NCBI GenBank assembly: GCA_036006425.1
Contig: DASYPQ010000021.1
Span: 1 to 64,000, forward strand
Length of the DNA stretch: 64,000 bases
Source: DASYPQ01 sp036006425
Lineage (GTDB): Bacteria; Planctomycetota; UBA1135; GCA-002686595
Reading direction: 5' to 3'
This document shows positions 41,684 through 50,575 of the stretch, one piece after another. Under the pieces are notes generated by a model. That model saw only the letters and a program-made list of their open reading frames with translations. It was not told where the DNA came from and did not search any database. A program made the translations under genes and the position numbers. Each line of letters starts with the position of its first letter. Position 1 is the stretch's first letter.

Positions 41684-42145
41684 ATGTCGATCACCCGCCA
41701 CCCGCTGTACGACGACTCCCGATCCTTCGCCCCGGCGCCGGTCGACGTCGGGCTCGTCCGACGTCTGGAGACGAGCTTCCGCGGAATCGCGGACCAGGCG
41801 GACCTTCTCGCCGAGCGCTTCTACGCGAGGCTCTTCCGCCGCGTGCCGCCCCTGCGCGTGCTCTTCCCGGAGGACCTCGCGGAGCAGCGCCGCAAGCTCG
41901 TGGAGTCCCTCGCGTTCGTCGTCGCTCACCTGCGCTCGCCCGAGGAAGTCTTGCCGGCTCTCCGGGCGCTCGGCGCCGCGCACGTCGAGTACGGAGCGCG
42001 GCCGGAGCACTACCCGATCGTGTGCGAGGAGCTCGTCTCTGCGATGGGGGAGATCGCCGGACCCGCCTGGGATACGGACATCGAGCGCGACTGGAAGAGC
42101 GCTCTCCACCTCGTCTCCGCGGCGATGCTGTCCGGAGCGGGCTAG
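41684..42145 (+). CDS. Single-domain globin
   Basis: 153 aa. ATG 41684 with GGAGG upstream. Matches the bacterial haemoglobin/flavohaemoglobin globin domain: helix B ERFYARLFRRVPP (Tyr47, B10), CD Phe in LRVLFPED, proximal His100 in LGAAHVEYGARPEHYPIV, and the C-terminal helices. No reductase domain follows, so it is a stand-alone globin, able to bind oxygen or nitric oxide; the B10 Tyr is that of oxygen/NO-handling types. It is encoded antisense between the kinase and sigma genes (71 bp from the kinase start), and its stop codon overlaps that of the sigma gene in the same CTAG. Confidence 0.88.
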   Translation: MSITRHPLYDDSRSFAPAPVDVGLVRRLETSFRGIADQADLLAERFYARLFRRVPPLRVLFPEDLAEQRRKLVESLAFVVAHLRSPEEVLPALRALGAAHVEYGARPEHYPIVCEELVSAMGEIAGPAWDTDIERDWKSALHLVSAAMLSGAG

Positions 42146-42720
42146 GTCCCGGAGAGGCGCACGGCGAGCCACGCGCGGGCCGCGCGCCATTCGCTCTCGA
42201 CCGTGGTCGTCGAGAGGTCGAGGACGCGCGCGACCTCCTCGACCGTCAGGCCGCCGAAGAACCGCAGCTCGACGACGCGGTGCTTGCGCGGGTCGAACGC
42301 GGAGAGCTTCGCGAGGGCGTCGTCGAGGGCGAGGAGGTCGATCTCGTCGTTCTCCGCGGAGATCCGGAGATCGGAGAGGCTGACCTTCTCCCATGCGCCG
42401 CCGCGTTTCTGCGCCGCGCGCGCCCGCGCGTGATCGGTCAGGATCTGCCGCATCGCCGTCGCGGCGACGGCGAGGAAGTGCGCGCGGTCGCCGAAGGCCG
42501 GCTCTCCTCCGTGCACGAGCTTCAGGAAGGCCTCGTGGACGAGCGCGGTCGGCTGCAGCGTGTGGCCGGCTCGCTGGCCTCGAGCGTACCCGCCGGCGAG
42601 ATCGCGCAGCTCGGCGTAGACGAGCTCGAGCAGACGCGCGGTCGCATCCGCGTCGCCCTGGCCGGCGCGCGCGAGCAAGAGGGTGACCTCGCCGGAAGCC
42701 GGATCGGGAGCCGGGCACAT
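42142..42720 (-). CDS. ECF-type RNA polymerase sigma factor (planctomycete kinase-associated type)
   Basis: 192 aa. ATG 42720 (a GTG three bases upstream is possible). Region 2: VTLLLARAGQGDADATARLL, VYAELRDLAGGYA, LQPTALVHEAFLKL and RAHFLAVAATAMRQILTDHAR; region 4: HRVVELRFFGGLTVEEVARV with helix-turn-helix VLDLSTTTVESEWRAARAWL. This is the ECF group (TIGR02999-like) common in planctomycetes and usually next to a Ser/Thr kinase, thought to be activated by phosphorylation instead of an anti-sigma factor; none is encoded here. The kinase at 38340-41612 is the obvious partner, but a globin gene on the other strand separates the two. Confidence 0.9.
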   Translation of the reverse strand: MCPAPDPASGEVTLLLARAGQGDADATARLLELVYAELRDLAGGYARGQRAGHTLQPTALVHEAFLKLVHGGEPAFGDRAHFLAVAATAMRQILTDHARARAAQKRGGAWEKVSLSDLRISAENDEIDLLALDDALAKLSAFDPRKHRVVELRFFGGLTVEEVARVLDLSTTTVESEWRAARAWLAVRLSGT

Positions 42721-42863
42721 CACGCGCGGACCATCCTACGCGCGATTCCCCGGGATTCCTCCGAGGGTCGGGCCCCCGATTCTCGTGGGTCCTCGCGGCG
42801 GAGGCACCCCGTCCCGCCTCGGACTTGGACACACGGACGATGCGGAGCATCGAGGAGAACGAC

Positions 42864-45320
42864 ATGAAGAGCGGAAGAGGAACTTGGATGGCCGCGGTAC
42901 TGCTCGCGGGCACTGCGACGGCGGGTGCGAGCGGCGACGCCCGCATTCCGCGGACGCTGCCCGCGATGCCCGACGTCGGAACGCAGGCCCCGATCATCGT
43001 GAAGACGCCGGCGCCCGATCGACCCGTGCTCGCGGCGAATGCGCCCGCCGTGGAGCCGCGTCCGGCGGTCCAGACGGCGAGCCCGATCGCCGCCGTCGCG
43101 CGTCCCTCGACCGTCCTGTGGTCGGCGGACGGGCGCGCGACCTCGTGGGCGCGCGGCACGACGTACAAGTGCTCCTTCGGGACCGACGGAGCGACGTTCG
43201 TGCCCTTCCTCGGCGCCTCCGCGCCGTGCAACTACCCCGTCCAGTTCCGGCTCGCGCACGTCGCGGCGGGCGGCGTGCCGATCGAGTTCGACGCGGACGT
43301 CGCGGCCGTGCGGAACGGCGACCGCGTCTCCTTCGACCGCGGCGCGGTCGTCGAGGTCTACGAGACGGCGCTCGAGAGCGTCGAGCAGTCGTTCGTGATC
43401 GAGCGCCTTCCGAACCGCGGCGAGCTCGCGCTGCGCATCGCGGTCGAGAGCGACCTCTCGCCGGCGGAAGCGGCCGACGAATCCGGCGGCCTCGAGTTCC
43501 GCGGGGAGCTCGGCTCCGTCCGCTACGGCCGTGCCACGGTCGTCGACGCGGCCGGCCGCGCGGCGACGGCGCCGACGAAGCTCGCCCCGGGCGGCATCGA
43601 GATCCGCGTGCCCGCGGACTTCCTCGAGCAGGCCGAGCTCCCGGTGACGATCGACCCCGTCGTCTCACGCTGGACGGTCGACAACGCGCCGATGGACGCG
43701 TACGCGCCGGACGTCGCCTACGACGCGACCACGAACTACGTGATGACCGTCTTCGAGCAGACCTTCAGCGCCGCGGATCACGACGTCATCGCTTCCGTGC
43801 GCTACGACGACGGCGGCTATCGCGACTACCTCGTGATCGACGGCTCGTCGGAGAACTGGTCGGGGCCGAAGGTCGCGAACAACAACGCGGCCAACGATTT
43901 CCTGGTCGTCGCCCAGGCCGGCCCGAGCGGCTCGCGGGAGATCAAGGGGCAGATCGTGCTCGCGCAGACCTTGTTCCAGAGCGCGATCTTCACGATCAGC
44001 GGGCCCGAGACCGGCGAGAAGGTGCACCCCACGATCGGTGGGGATCCTTCGCCCGTCGGACCGTCCTACTTCTGCGTGGCGTGGGAGCGCGTGCGGTCGC
44101 TCACCGATCACGACATCCACGCGCGCCTCGTCGATCCGTACGGCTTGCTCCACGGTCCGGCCACGATCATGGTCGACAACACGCTCGGGACGCTCGACCA
44201 GAACCCGGAGCTCTCGAAGAACGACGGGCTGCCGCCCTCCGCGACGCAGGCGTGGACCGTCGTGTGGCAAAGGCACGAAGGTCCGGGCGACGAGGACATC
44301 CACGGGGCGCAGTTCGGCTGGGACGGCTGGCTGACGACGCCTTCGTTCGAGATCGACATCTCGAGCGAGAACTCGCTGAACCCGCGCGTGTCCCCGATCC
44401 TCGACAGGGGAGTCGGCGAGCGCTGGTACATGGTCGCCTGGCAGCGCGTCGTCAACCTCTCGCACTGGGCGATCAGCCTCTCCGTGCGCGGCGGCGCGTC
44501 GCAGTTCATGGTCGGGGACCTGAACACGGTGGAGCAGAACAATCCCGCGCCCGACAAGATCCTCCCGGCGCTCGACTCGGACGGCGGGCAGTTCGCGCTG
44601 TCCTACACGATCTGGGACGGCAACGGACTGGCGGAGGTCCGCCTCTCGAACCTGTACGTCTCCGGCACCGATCTCGGCGTGTCGGACCTCGGGGCCTGGG
44701 TGTCGCTCGGGCAGGGCGTGGTCGACATGCGCCAGAGGATCGCTTCCGTGCACGGCAGCGGCGGCAGCGGGCACGATCACTTCCTCTCCTGGGATCACCT
44801 CGACAGCAGTCAGGCGACCCAGCACGAGATCCTCGGCGCGAGGTACACGGCGCCCGTCGGCGGTCCCTACTCGCAGTTCTGTTTCGGATCGGGTGCCTGC
44901 CCGTGCACGAACAACGGCGCGAACGGGGGCTGCGCGAACTCCGCGAACCTCGGTGGGGCCGTGCTCACCGCGACCGGCGCGACGTCGGTGTCGGACGACT
45001 CGTTCGTCCTGCACGGATCGGGGATGCCGGCGAGCTCCTTCTGCGTCTACATGCAGGGCACGACGAGCAGCTCGCCCGTCCAGTACGGCGACGGCTTGCG
45101 CTGCATCGGCGGCTCGATGATCCGCCTCAAGGCGGTGAACAACGTCGGGGGGATGTCGGAGTACCCGGCGCAGTTCGAGCTGAACATCTCGATCCGGGGC
45201 AACGTCCCGCTGCTCGGTGCGACGCGCGCGTACCAGGTGCTGTACCGCGACCCCGCGAACTACTGCACGCCGGCGCCCTTCAACATCTCGAACGGGATCG
45301 AGGCCGTCTGGACTCCGTGA
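42864..45320 (+). CDS. Large secreted surface protein with CPCGN-type C-terminal domain
   Basis: 818 aa. ATG 42864 with GAGGAG six bases upstream; an in-frame GTG-type start at 42825 is less good. Signal peptide about residues 1-24. A Pro/Ala linker leads to an N-terminal region (about 80-270) with a CSFGTDGATF strand and YPVQFRLAHV stretch. Residues 275-660 carry a repeating pattern of aromatic strands (MTVFEQTFSAADHDVIASVR, FCVAWERVRSLTDHDIHARL, TVVWQRHEGPGDEDIHGAQF, MVAWQRVV), consistent with a beta-propeller of about five blades. The C-terminal domain (670-818): FCFGSGACPCTNNG, GCANSANLGG, GDGLRCIGG, TRAYQVLYRD, YCTP, ending EAVWTP. No enzymatic motif. Followed by a strong terminator. Confidence 0.75.
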   Translation: MKSGRGTWMAAVLLAGTATAGASGDARIPRTLPAMPDVGTQAPIIVKTPAPDRPVLAANAPAVEPRPAVQTASPIAAVARPSTVLWSADGRATSWARGTTYKCSFGTDGATFVPFLGASAPCNYPVQFRLAHVAAGGVPIEFDADVAAVRNGDRVSFDRGAVVEVYETALESVEQSFVIERLPNRGELALRIAVESDLSPAEAADESGGLEFRGELGSVRYGRATVVDAAGRAATAPTKLAPGGIEIRVPADFLEQAELPVTIDPVVSRWTVDNAPMDAYAPDVAYDATTNYVMTVFEQTFSAADHDVIASVRYDDGGYRDYLVIDGSSENWSGPKVANNNAANDFLVVAQAGPSGSREIKGQIVLAQTLFQSAIFTISGPETGEKVHPTIGGDPSPVGPSYFCVAWERVRSLTDHDIHARLVDPYGLLHGPATIMVDNTLGTLDQNPELSKNDGLPPSATQAWTVVWQRHEGPGDEDIHGAQFGWDGWLTTPSFEIDISSENSLNPRVSPILDRGVGERWYMVAWQRVVNLSHWAISLSVRGGASQFMVGDLNTVEQNNPAPDKILPALDSDGGQFALSYTIWDGNGLAEVRLSNLYVSGTDLGVSDLGAWVSLGQGVVDMRQRIASVHGSGGSGHDHFLSWDHLDSSQATQHEILGARYTAPVGGPYSQFCFGSGACPCTNNGANGGCANSANLGGAVLTATGATSVSDDSFVLHGSGMPASSFCVYMQGTTSSSPVQYGDGLRCIGGSMIRLKAVNNVGGMSEYPAQFELNISIRGNVPLLGATRAYQVLYRDPANYCTPAPFNISNGIEAVWTP

Positions 45321-45350
45321 TCCGGCGCTGACCCCCCGCCGGAACGCGGT

Positions 45351-45396
45351 GCCGGCTGCGAGGACTGCCTCCTCGCAGCCGGCGCTTTTTTCTTTG
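45351..45396 (+). terminator. Rho-independent terminator
   Basis: A perfect 14-bp stem (GCCGGCTGCGAGGA with TCCTCGCAGCCGGC, five-base loop) is followed by GCTTTTTTCTTTG. It lies 30 bp after the 818-aa gene and is the clearest intrinsic terminator in the window. On the opposite strand it lacks the T tract. Confidence 0.9.
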
Positions 45397-45401
45397 CAGC
45401 G

Positions 45402-46034
45402 TCAGGTCCGCTCCTCCGAGGGCAGGAACCTCACGCGACCCGTCTCGATCTCGTAGACGGCGCCGACGATCCGCGTTCGTCCTCCCGCCAGGCGCGCTTG
45501 CACTTCCGGCGTCTCCACGATCTGACGAACCGTCCACCGCACGTTGCTCTCGACCGCGCGCGACGCCTGCTCTGCTGGAGAGTGCTTCGGATCGAGCTCC
45601 GGAAGGCCGGGCAGGATGCTCGCCAGGAGGAGCTGGACCCGGGAACGAAACTGCTCTCCTTCGTGCTTGGTCGCCAGCGCAGCGGTGATCGCGCCGCAGC
45701 CCTCGTGGCCGAGGACGACGAGCAGGGGTGTCTCCAGGTACGAGCCCGCGTATTGCAACGTCGCCGCGATCTCCTGCGAGTAGACGTTGCCTGCGACGCG
45801 GATGACGAACAGCTCTCCCAGGCCGGCATCGAAGATCCACTCGGGCGGCACGCGAGAATCGCTGCAACCGAGAACAGTCGCGTAGGGCGCCTGGGCCTTG
45901 GCGAGATCGATCAGGGTCTCACGCCGGAAAGCGGAGCGGCGCGTGTCGCCGCGGAGGAACCTCTGGTTCCCCTCGATCAGGCGCGCGAGCGCCTCGTCGG
46001 CGGAAGGTCGAGGGCCTTCGGGGGCTTTTGCCAT
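45402..46034 (-). CDS. Beta-carbonic anhydrase
   Basis: 210 aa. ATG 46034 with AGGAG upstream. Catalyses reversible hydration of carbon dioxide. The zinc site is complete: Cys57 and the Asp59-x-Arg61 dyad in GCSDSRVPPEW, His110 and Cys113 in VLGHEGCGAI. The body is that of the plant-type beta class: ALARLIEGNQRFLRGDTRRS at the N terminus, ELFVIRVAGNVYSQEIAATL, and a C-terminal strand EIETGRVRFL. No signal peptide, so cytoplasmic. Its natural role could be bicarbonate supply. The upstream 420 bp hold a peptidase remnant; the promoter is not evident. Confidence 0.92.
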   Translation of the reverse strand: MAKAPEGPRPSADEALARLIEGNQRFLRGDTRRSAFRRETLIDLAKAQAPYATVLGCSDSRVPPEWIFDAGLGELFVIRVAGNVYSQEIAATLQYAGSYLETPLLVVLGHEGCGAITAALATKHEGEQFRSRVQLLLASILPGLPELDPKHSPAEQASRAVESNVRWTVRQIVETPEVQARLAGGRTRIVGAVYEIETGRVRFLPSEERT

Positions 46035-46086
46035 GGCGCGATCTCCTGCCGGCGGCTGGAAGGTGCGGGTCGGTCCTTGTTCGGCA

Positions 46087-46165
46087 CCAGATCTTGACGC
46101 GCTGCGCCGGCGCCAGGTAGAGCGCCTGCCCCGGCTGCACCGCGAAGGCCGCGTACCAGGCTCGA
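46087..46165 (-). pseudogene. C-terminal remnant of an M13 (neprilysin-type) metallopeptidase
   Basis: A 25-residue stretch (AWYAAFAVQPGQALYL then APAQRVKIW) matches the end of M13 peptidases, which finish with the pattern AF-V-PG-A-Y--P--RV-IW. The stop codon expected after the Trp is absent and the frame runs on as CRTRTD; the catalytic HExxH region is not found upstream. It is therefore only the tail of a lost gene. Confidence 0.55.
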
Positions 46166-46455
46166 GCCGCGCGCTTGCATCCATCGGAGACGATGGCTCC
46201 CTGGGGGTCACCCTGGTACAGACGATTCTCCGGTTGGGACCGGTTCCAGGCAGATCTGGGCCGGGGTGCACGTCGTGGTGATGACGGCAGGCTACTCACT
46301 ACGCGGCCCCTGCCTACCTCCCCGTGCGAATGGGCGCGTCGTCGCCTCGCCGGCAAACTGCTGTGCGAAGATGCTGCTCTCAGCACCGCCGGTTGCCAGT
46401 GACGCCCTGCAGTTCCAAGTCCCATTTCCCCGGACAGCATCGAGGAGGTACTCCC
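46166..46455. other. Intergenic region with conserved leader element
   Basis: Between the carbonic anhydrase/peptidase remnant and the PD40 gene. The only structured piece I see is the conserved leader at 46291-46338, then the ribosome site GAGGAGGT just before GTG 46456. Confidence 0.5.
46291..46338 (+). promoter_or_regulatory. Conserved leader element, copy 2
   Basis: Ungapped match to 33631-33678, with differences only at single bases; the block ACGCGGCCCCTGC is identical. It ends 117 bp before the PD40 start. The position and conservation are the evidence; the mechanism is unknown. Confidence 0.5.
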
Positions 46456-48261
46456 GTGGATTCTTGGTCTCGACGAGCGGCGATTGCGGTGTGGATGCTC
46501 GGGTGCGGGCGCGTCTTCGCGCAGACGACGGAGTGGATCAGCAGGAACGCGAGCGGAGGCATCAGCGACAACTGGAGCGTGAATCCGGCGATCACACGCG
46601 ATTCGCGTTTCGTCGCCTTCGCGAGCTACGCGACGGACATCGTGTTCGGGGACACGAACGGCGGTTGGGACGTCTTTGTCCGCGACCGCCTGACGGGGAC
46701 GACCGAGCGCGTCAGCGTCGACTCGAACGGGGTCGAGGGTGACGACTGGAGCGGGGACTTCCCCCAGAGCATCGCGATCTCCGCGGACGGGCGCTTCGTC
46801 GCCTTCGGCAGCCGGGCGACGAACCTCGTTTCCGGCGACACGAGCTCGAACTACGACACGTTCGTGCGCGACCGGCTGACTGGGACGACCGAGCGCGTCA
46901 GCGTGGACTCGGCGGGTGGAGAACAAGACGGCCTCTCCGCGTACGGCGTGGCGATCTCCGAGGACGGGCGATACGTGGCGTTCATCAGCAACGCGACAAA
47001 CCTCGTCGCCGGCGACACGAATGGCGTGCTCGACGTGTTCGTGCGCGACCGCCAGGCGGGCACGACCGAGCGGGTGAGCGTCGACTCCGCCGGCGGGGAG
47101 GCGAACGGGGCGAGCGACTTCGGCGGCACGCTCGGCTTTTCAGCGGACGGCCGCTTCGTCGTCTTCTCGAGCAGCGCCTCGAACCTCGTCCCGGGAGATA
47201 CGAACGGCGTGCAGGACGTCTTCGTGAAGGACCGCCAGACGGGGACGACCGAACGCGTGAGCGTTGCGAGCGGCGGCGCCGAGGGCGACCTCTCGAGCCG
47301 ACTCCCGGCGATCTCGGCGGACGGCCGCTTCGTCGCCTTCATGAGCGACGCGACGGACTTCGTCGCCGGCGACACGAACGGCTTGCCGGACGTCTTCGTT
47401 CACGACCGGCAGTCCGGCGCGACGACACTCGTGGGCCTCAACTCCAGCGGAATCCCGGCGACGTGGGGTAGCGACGGACCGGTTGGGCTCTCGGCGGACG
47501 GGCGCTACGTCCTGTTCATGTCCGGTTCCCCGAACCTGTTCCCGGGGAACCCTTATCAGTTCGGGCACGTGTTCCGCCACGACCGGGAGACGGGGATCAC
47601 GACCCAGGCGGACATTGGATCGTTCGGTTCGAACCCCGACGGAGGCGGCTACACGGGTGCGATCACGGACGACGGCCAGCACATCGCCTTCATGTCCCAC
47701 GCGACGAACCTGGTGCAAGGCGACACGGACTTCGGCCGCGACGTGTACGTCCACGACTTCCTGCCGGCGAACGTCGCGTCGTTCTGCCTCGGGGACGGGA
47801 GCGGAACGGCGTGCCCGTGCGCCAACACCGGGCGCGCACAGCGCGGATGCGAGACGTCGACGGCGACCGGCGGCGCGATCCTCGTGGCGAGCGGGACGAC
47901 GAGCCTCGCGGGAGACACCCTGCAGTTCGCCTGCCACGGGGAGCGCGCGCAGGCGCTCACGGTGATCCTGCAGGGCACAGCCAACTCGATCCCTGTGAAC
48001 TACGGCGACGGCTTGCTGTGCGTCGCCGGCTCGCTGAAGCGGCTCTACGTGAAGGGCGCCCAGCTCGGGATCGTCATCGCCCCCTTCGGGAGCGAGCCCT
48101 CGGTTTCGGCGCGCTCGGCCGCGCTCGGCGACACGATCGGCTCGGGCGAGACGCGCTACTACCAGGCGTACTTCCGTGACCCGACGGCGACCTTCTGCCC
48201 GGATCCTCCGGGAAACACGTGGAACGTGAGCAACGCCCTGTCGGCAGTCTGGGATCCCTGA
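46456..48261 (+). CDS. Secreted seven-repeat PD40 beta-propeller with CPCGN C-terminal domain
   Basis: 601 aa. GTG 46456 with CGAGGAGGT upstream; the longer frame to 46324 reads through the conserved leader. Signal peptide VDSWSRRAAIAVWMLGCGRV then FAQ. Seven PD40 repeats of 57-63 residues, the most regular of the three paralogues (TERVSVDSAGGEANGASDF, SADGRFVVFSSSASNLV, PGDTNGVQDVFVKDRQTGT). C-terminal domain from about residue 450: FCLGDGSG, CPCANTG, GCETSTATGG, YGDGLLCVAGS, RYYQAYFRD and final AVWDP. As with the paralogues, likely a binding propeller displayed outside the cytoplasm. Its stop lies 84 bp from the convergent PhoD end. Confidence 0.85.
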   Translation: MDSWSRRAAIAVWMLGCGRVFAQTTEWISRNASGGISDNWSVNPAITRDSRFVAFASYATDIVFGDTNGGWDVFVRDRLTGTTERVSVDSNGVEGDDWSGDFPQSIAISADGRFVAFGSRATNLVSGDTSSNYDTFVRDRLTGTTERVSVDSAGGEQDGLSAYGVAISEDGRYVAFISNATNLVAGDTNGVLDVFVRDRQAGTTERVSVDSAGGEANGASDFGGTLGFSADGRFVVFSSSASNLVPGDTNGVQDVFVKDRQTGTTERVSVASGGAEGDLSSRLPAISADGRFVAFMSDATDFVAGDTNGLPDVFVHDRQSGATTLVGLNSSGIPATWGSDGPVGLSADGRYVLFMSGSPNLFPGNPYQFGHVFRHDRETGITTQADIGSFGSNPDGGGYTGAITDDGQHIAFMSHATNLVQGDTDFGRDVYVHDFLPANVASFCLGDGSGTACPCANTGRAQRGCETSTATGGAILVASGTTSLAGDTLQFACHGERAQALTVILQGTANSIPVNYGDGLLCVAGSLKRLYVKGAQLGIVIAPFGSEPSVSARSAALGDTIGSGETRYYQAYFRDPTATFCPDPPGNTWNVSNALSAVWDP

Positions 48262-48345
48262 CCGGCCGGCGAGCATCACCTCGACGCGAACAGAGAGAAC
48301 GAGCAGGTTGGCGGTCAGCGCAAACCTCTGAGAGCTCGAAGGAAA

Positions 48346-50427
48346 TCAGATCGACAGGCCGGGATCGCCTTCCAGCACGTGCCGCGCGAGGCGTGGCCGT
48401 TCTCCAGCTTCCCACAGCTTCGCCGTGTGGACGACACGGTAGCGCAGCGGTCCGCCGTCGGGCGCCGCACTCCGTGTGATCGGGCGCGGGATGCACACGA
48501 ACTCGGTCCGCATCTCGTCGGCGGTGAGGCGCACCTTCGCATAGCCGTGGCCGCCGAGGTCCACGAACTCGAGATGCGGAGCGAGCGCCGGATTCGTGAG
48601 CGCTCGCGCGCGCTCGCGATCGAAGCTCTTCGCGTACTCGAGACACGCCCGGACACCGTGTCGTACGAGCATGTTGAACGTCCACTCTGGGTTCGCTCCG
48701 TCCGCCCTGTCGGCCAGGAACAGCGCCCGCAGCGGGTGCTCCTTCGGCAGGCGGTGCTCGTAGGCCTCCATCGTGCCGGGGCTCGCGAGCGATGCGCCGA
48801 CGAAGCTCAGGCCCACGGGCTCGAACTTCCCTGGCGGCAATGCGGCGCTCGCATAGCCGGCCCAGAAGCTGTGGCGGTCGCCCGAGACGATCGCGAAGCC
48901 CGAGATCCTCGCAGCGCGCACCAGCTCGTAGATCTCGCTGCGCTCGACGTAGGCGGTGCCGTAGTCGGCGCCGCCGAACGAGGCGTAGGCATCGCGCGGC
49001 CACGATTCTTTCGTGAGCTCCGCGGGCAAGTTCTGCGGATCGGCGCGCGAGTCGAGCGTGGCGACCGAGTTGCCCCAGATCTTCCACGTCGCGGTCGAGG
49101 CCTTCAGTCGACCCTTGAACCATGCCTTCTGCTCCGCTCCGAGCAGCGTCTGCGCCGGCGCGTCCCTCCGCGGATTGGGCACGGATGCTTCGTTGAACCG
49201 GATCTCGGCCGGAGGCTTGCCGCCGTCGAAAGCGCGCCCGCCGTCGAGGATCTGCATCGCGTCCTCGGGGAACATGCCGAGGAACTCGTTGCCGCCGAGC
49301 TTCGAGAGCGACGGATCGCCGAAGGGATCCCGGCTCCGGTAGCTGTGCTGGTCGGTGAGGATCAGGTCGAGGTGCCGTCCGTACCGGAGCGCGCGGTACG
49401 CGACGAGACTGCGGATCGCGGCGAGGTTGTTGGGCTCGACGCCGAGGCCGTCGGCGTCGAACTCGTCGATCGGCACGTCCTTCACGACAGGGGGACCGAA
49501 TTGCTCGAGCGAGCCGCTCGGGGTAGCGACGCGCGCGGGGATGTACTCGAACCACGCCTGGTTGGCGGCGACCTTGACGCTCTGGCCCGGCCGCTCGATC
49601 GCGCCGGCCTTCACCGTGCTCTGCCAGCCCTGCCAGGAGAACTCGTGGTTGTCCCACATGCCGACGAACGGCCACCGCGCCCGCGCGTCCTGGAGGTCCG
49701 GGTCCCGCAGGTATCCGCGGTAGACGGCGCGGTAGCCGGCCACGGTCAGCGGGACGTGGAAGTCGCCGACTTTCAGTCCGTCCGGGATGCGCGCGACCTC
49801 GTAGATCGTGCGGTCGTACCGGGTCGCCACCTCGTCGGGGTACTGCACGACCTCGTAGATGAAGTCGCCGAGATGCAGGACGAAATCGAGCTGGTCAACC
49901 GGCGCGGCTCGCTCGTCCTCGAAGATCATCCGGCGATAGCCGTTGAGCGCCCCCTCGTTGACACTCTGGCAGCTGACGAACGCGAAGTGGACCGGCCGCG
50001 GATCATCGGCTCGCGGCGCCGTTCTGGTTCGGCCGACCCGACTCCCGTTCCCGTCGGCATCGATGAACCGGTACCAGTAGGTCCGCGCGGGTGCTAGACC
50101 GCCGACGAGCACGCGCGTCGTCCAATCCGAGGCGGCCGAAACGGGTGCCGGCGCGTGGGCGACCACCCGACGGAAGGCTTCGTCCTCGGCGAGCTCCAGC
50201 GTCAGGACATGGCGCTCGCCGTGGTCGCCCTGGTCGCCCTGGTCGAACGGCCGGCGCGTCCACAGGATGACGCTGTGGTCGTCGGGATCGCCCGAGGCGA
50301 CTCCCTCGGGATAGAGCTCGCGACGCTCGCGCCAAGTGAGGCGCGAGACGCCGGCGCAGCCACCCCACGCCCACGCGGCGCCGATCACTCCCGCGCTCCG
50401 GATGAATGCGCGGCGGCTGAGCGTCAT
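48346..50427 (-). CDS. phoD: PhoD-type alkaline phosphatase/phosphodiesterase
   Basis: 693 aa. ATG 50427, GGGGGAC upstream. Tat signal: SRRAFIRSAGVIGAAWAW at residues 4-21. Domains: N-terminal beta domain (SGDPDDHSVILWTR, then TYWYRFIDADGNGSRVGRTR) and a metallophosphatase domain with FAFVSCQS, DFVLHLGDFIYE (metal Asp), WDNHEF (Asn/His), an SFGGADYGTAYVERSEI strand and VSGDRHSFW (His), so the metal site is complete. It should use calcium/iron-type metals as other PhoD enzymes and hydrolyse phosphomonoesters or diesters in the periplasm or outside, providing phosphate. The upstream region is divergent with the sensor kinase; no Pho box could be recognised. Confidence 0.9.
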   Translation of the reverse strand: MTLSRRAFIRSAGVIGAAWAWGGCAGVSRLTWRERRELYPEGVASGDPDDHSVILWTRRPFDQGDQGDHGERHVLTLELAEDEAFRRVVAHAPAPVSAASDWTTRVLVGGLAPARTYWYRFIDADGNGSRVGRTRTAPRADDPRPVHFAFVSCQSVNEGALNGYRRMIFEDERAAPVDQLDFVLHLGDFIYEVVQYPDEVATRYDRTIYEVARIPDGLKVGDFHVPLTVAGYRAVYRGYLRDPDLQDARARWPFVGMWDNHEFSWQGWQSTVKAGAIERPGQSVKVAANQAWFEYIPARVATPSGSLEQFGPPVVKDVPIDEFDADGLGVEPNNLAAIRSLVAYRALRYGRHLDLILTDQHSYRSRDPFGDPSLSKLGGNEFLGMFPEDAMQILDGGRAFDGGKPPAEIRFNEASVPNPRRDAPAQTLLGAEQKAWFKGRLKASTATWKIWGNSVATLDSRADPQNLPAELTKESWPRDAYASFGGADYGTAYVERSEIYELVRAARISGFAIVSGDRHSFWAGYASAALPPGKFEPVGLSFVGASLASPGTMEAYEHRLPKEHPLRALFLADRADGANPEWTFNMLVRHGVRACLEYAKSFDRERARALTNPALAPHLEFVDLGGHGYAKVRLTADEMRTEFVCIPRPITRSAAPDGGPLRYRVVHTAKLWEAGERPRLARHVLEGDPGLSI

Positions 50428-50575
50428 GTCCGTCCCCCTGAATCCTCTCGGCAGGTCACGCGAAGGATCGCCGTGATCATACTGCCGCCAGCGCAGCATA
50501 AGCGCGATGCATGCGCGGCGGTGCCGAAGGATGATCTCGGGATCTCCCATTCAGGATGGTGATACGCTCCTCGGA

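Noticed and set aside
38996..42383. Long plus-strand frames over the kinase gene
   Set aside because: Mirror frames of a high-GC gene on the minus strand; no motifs, and the kinase reading is unambiguous.
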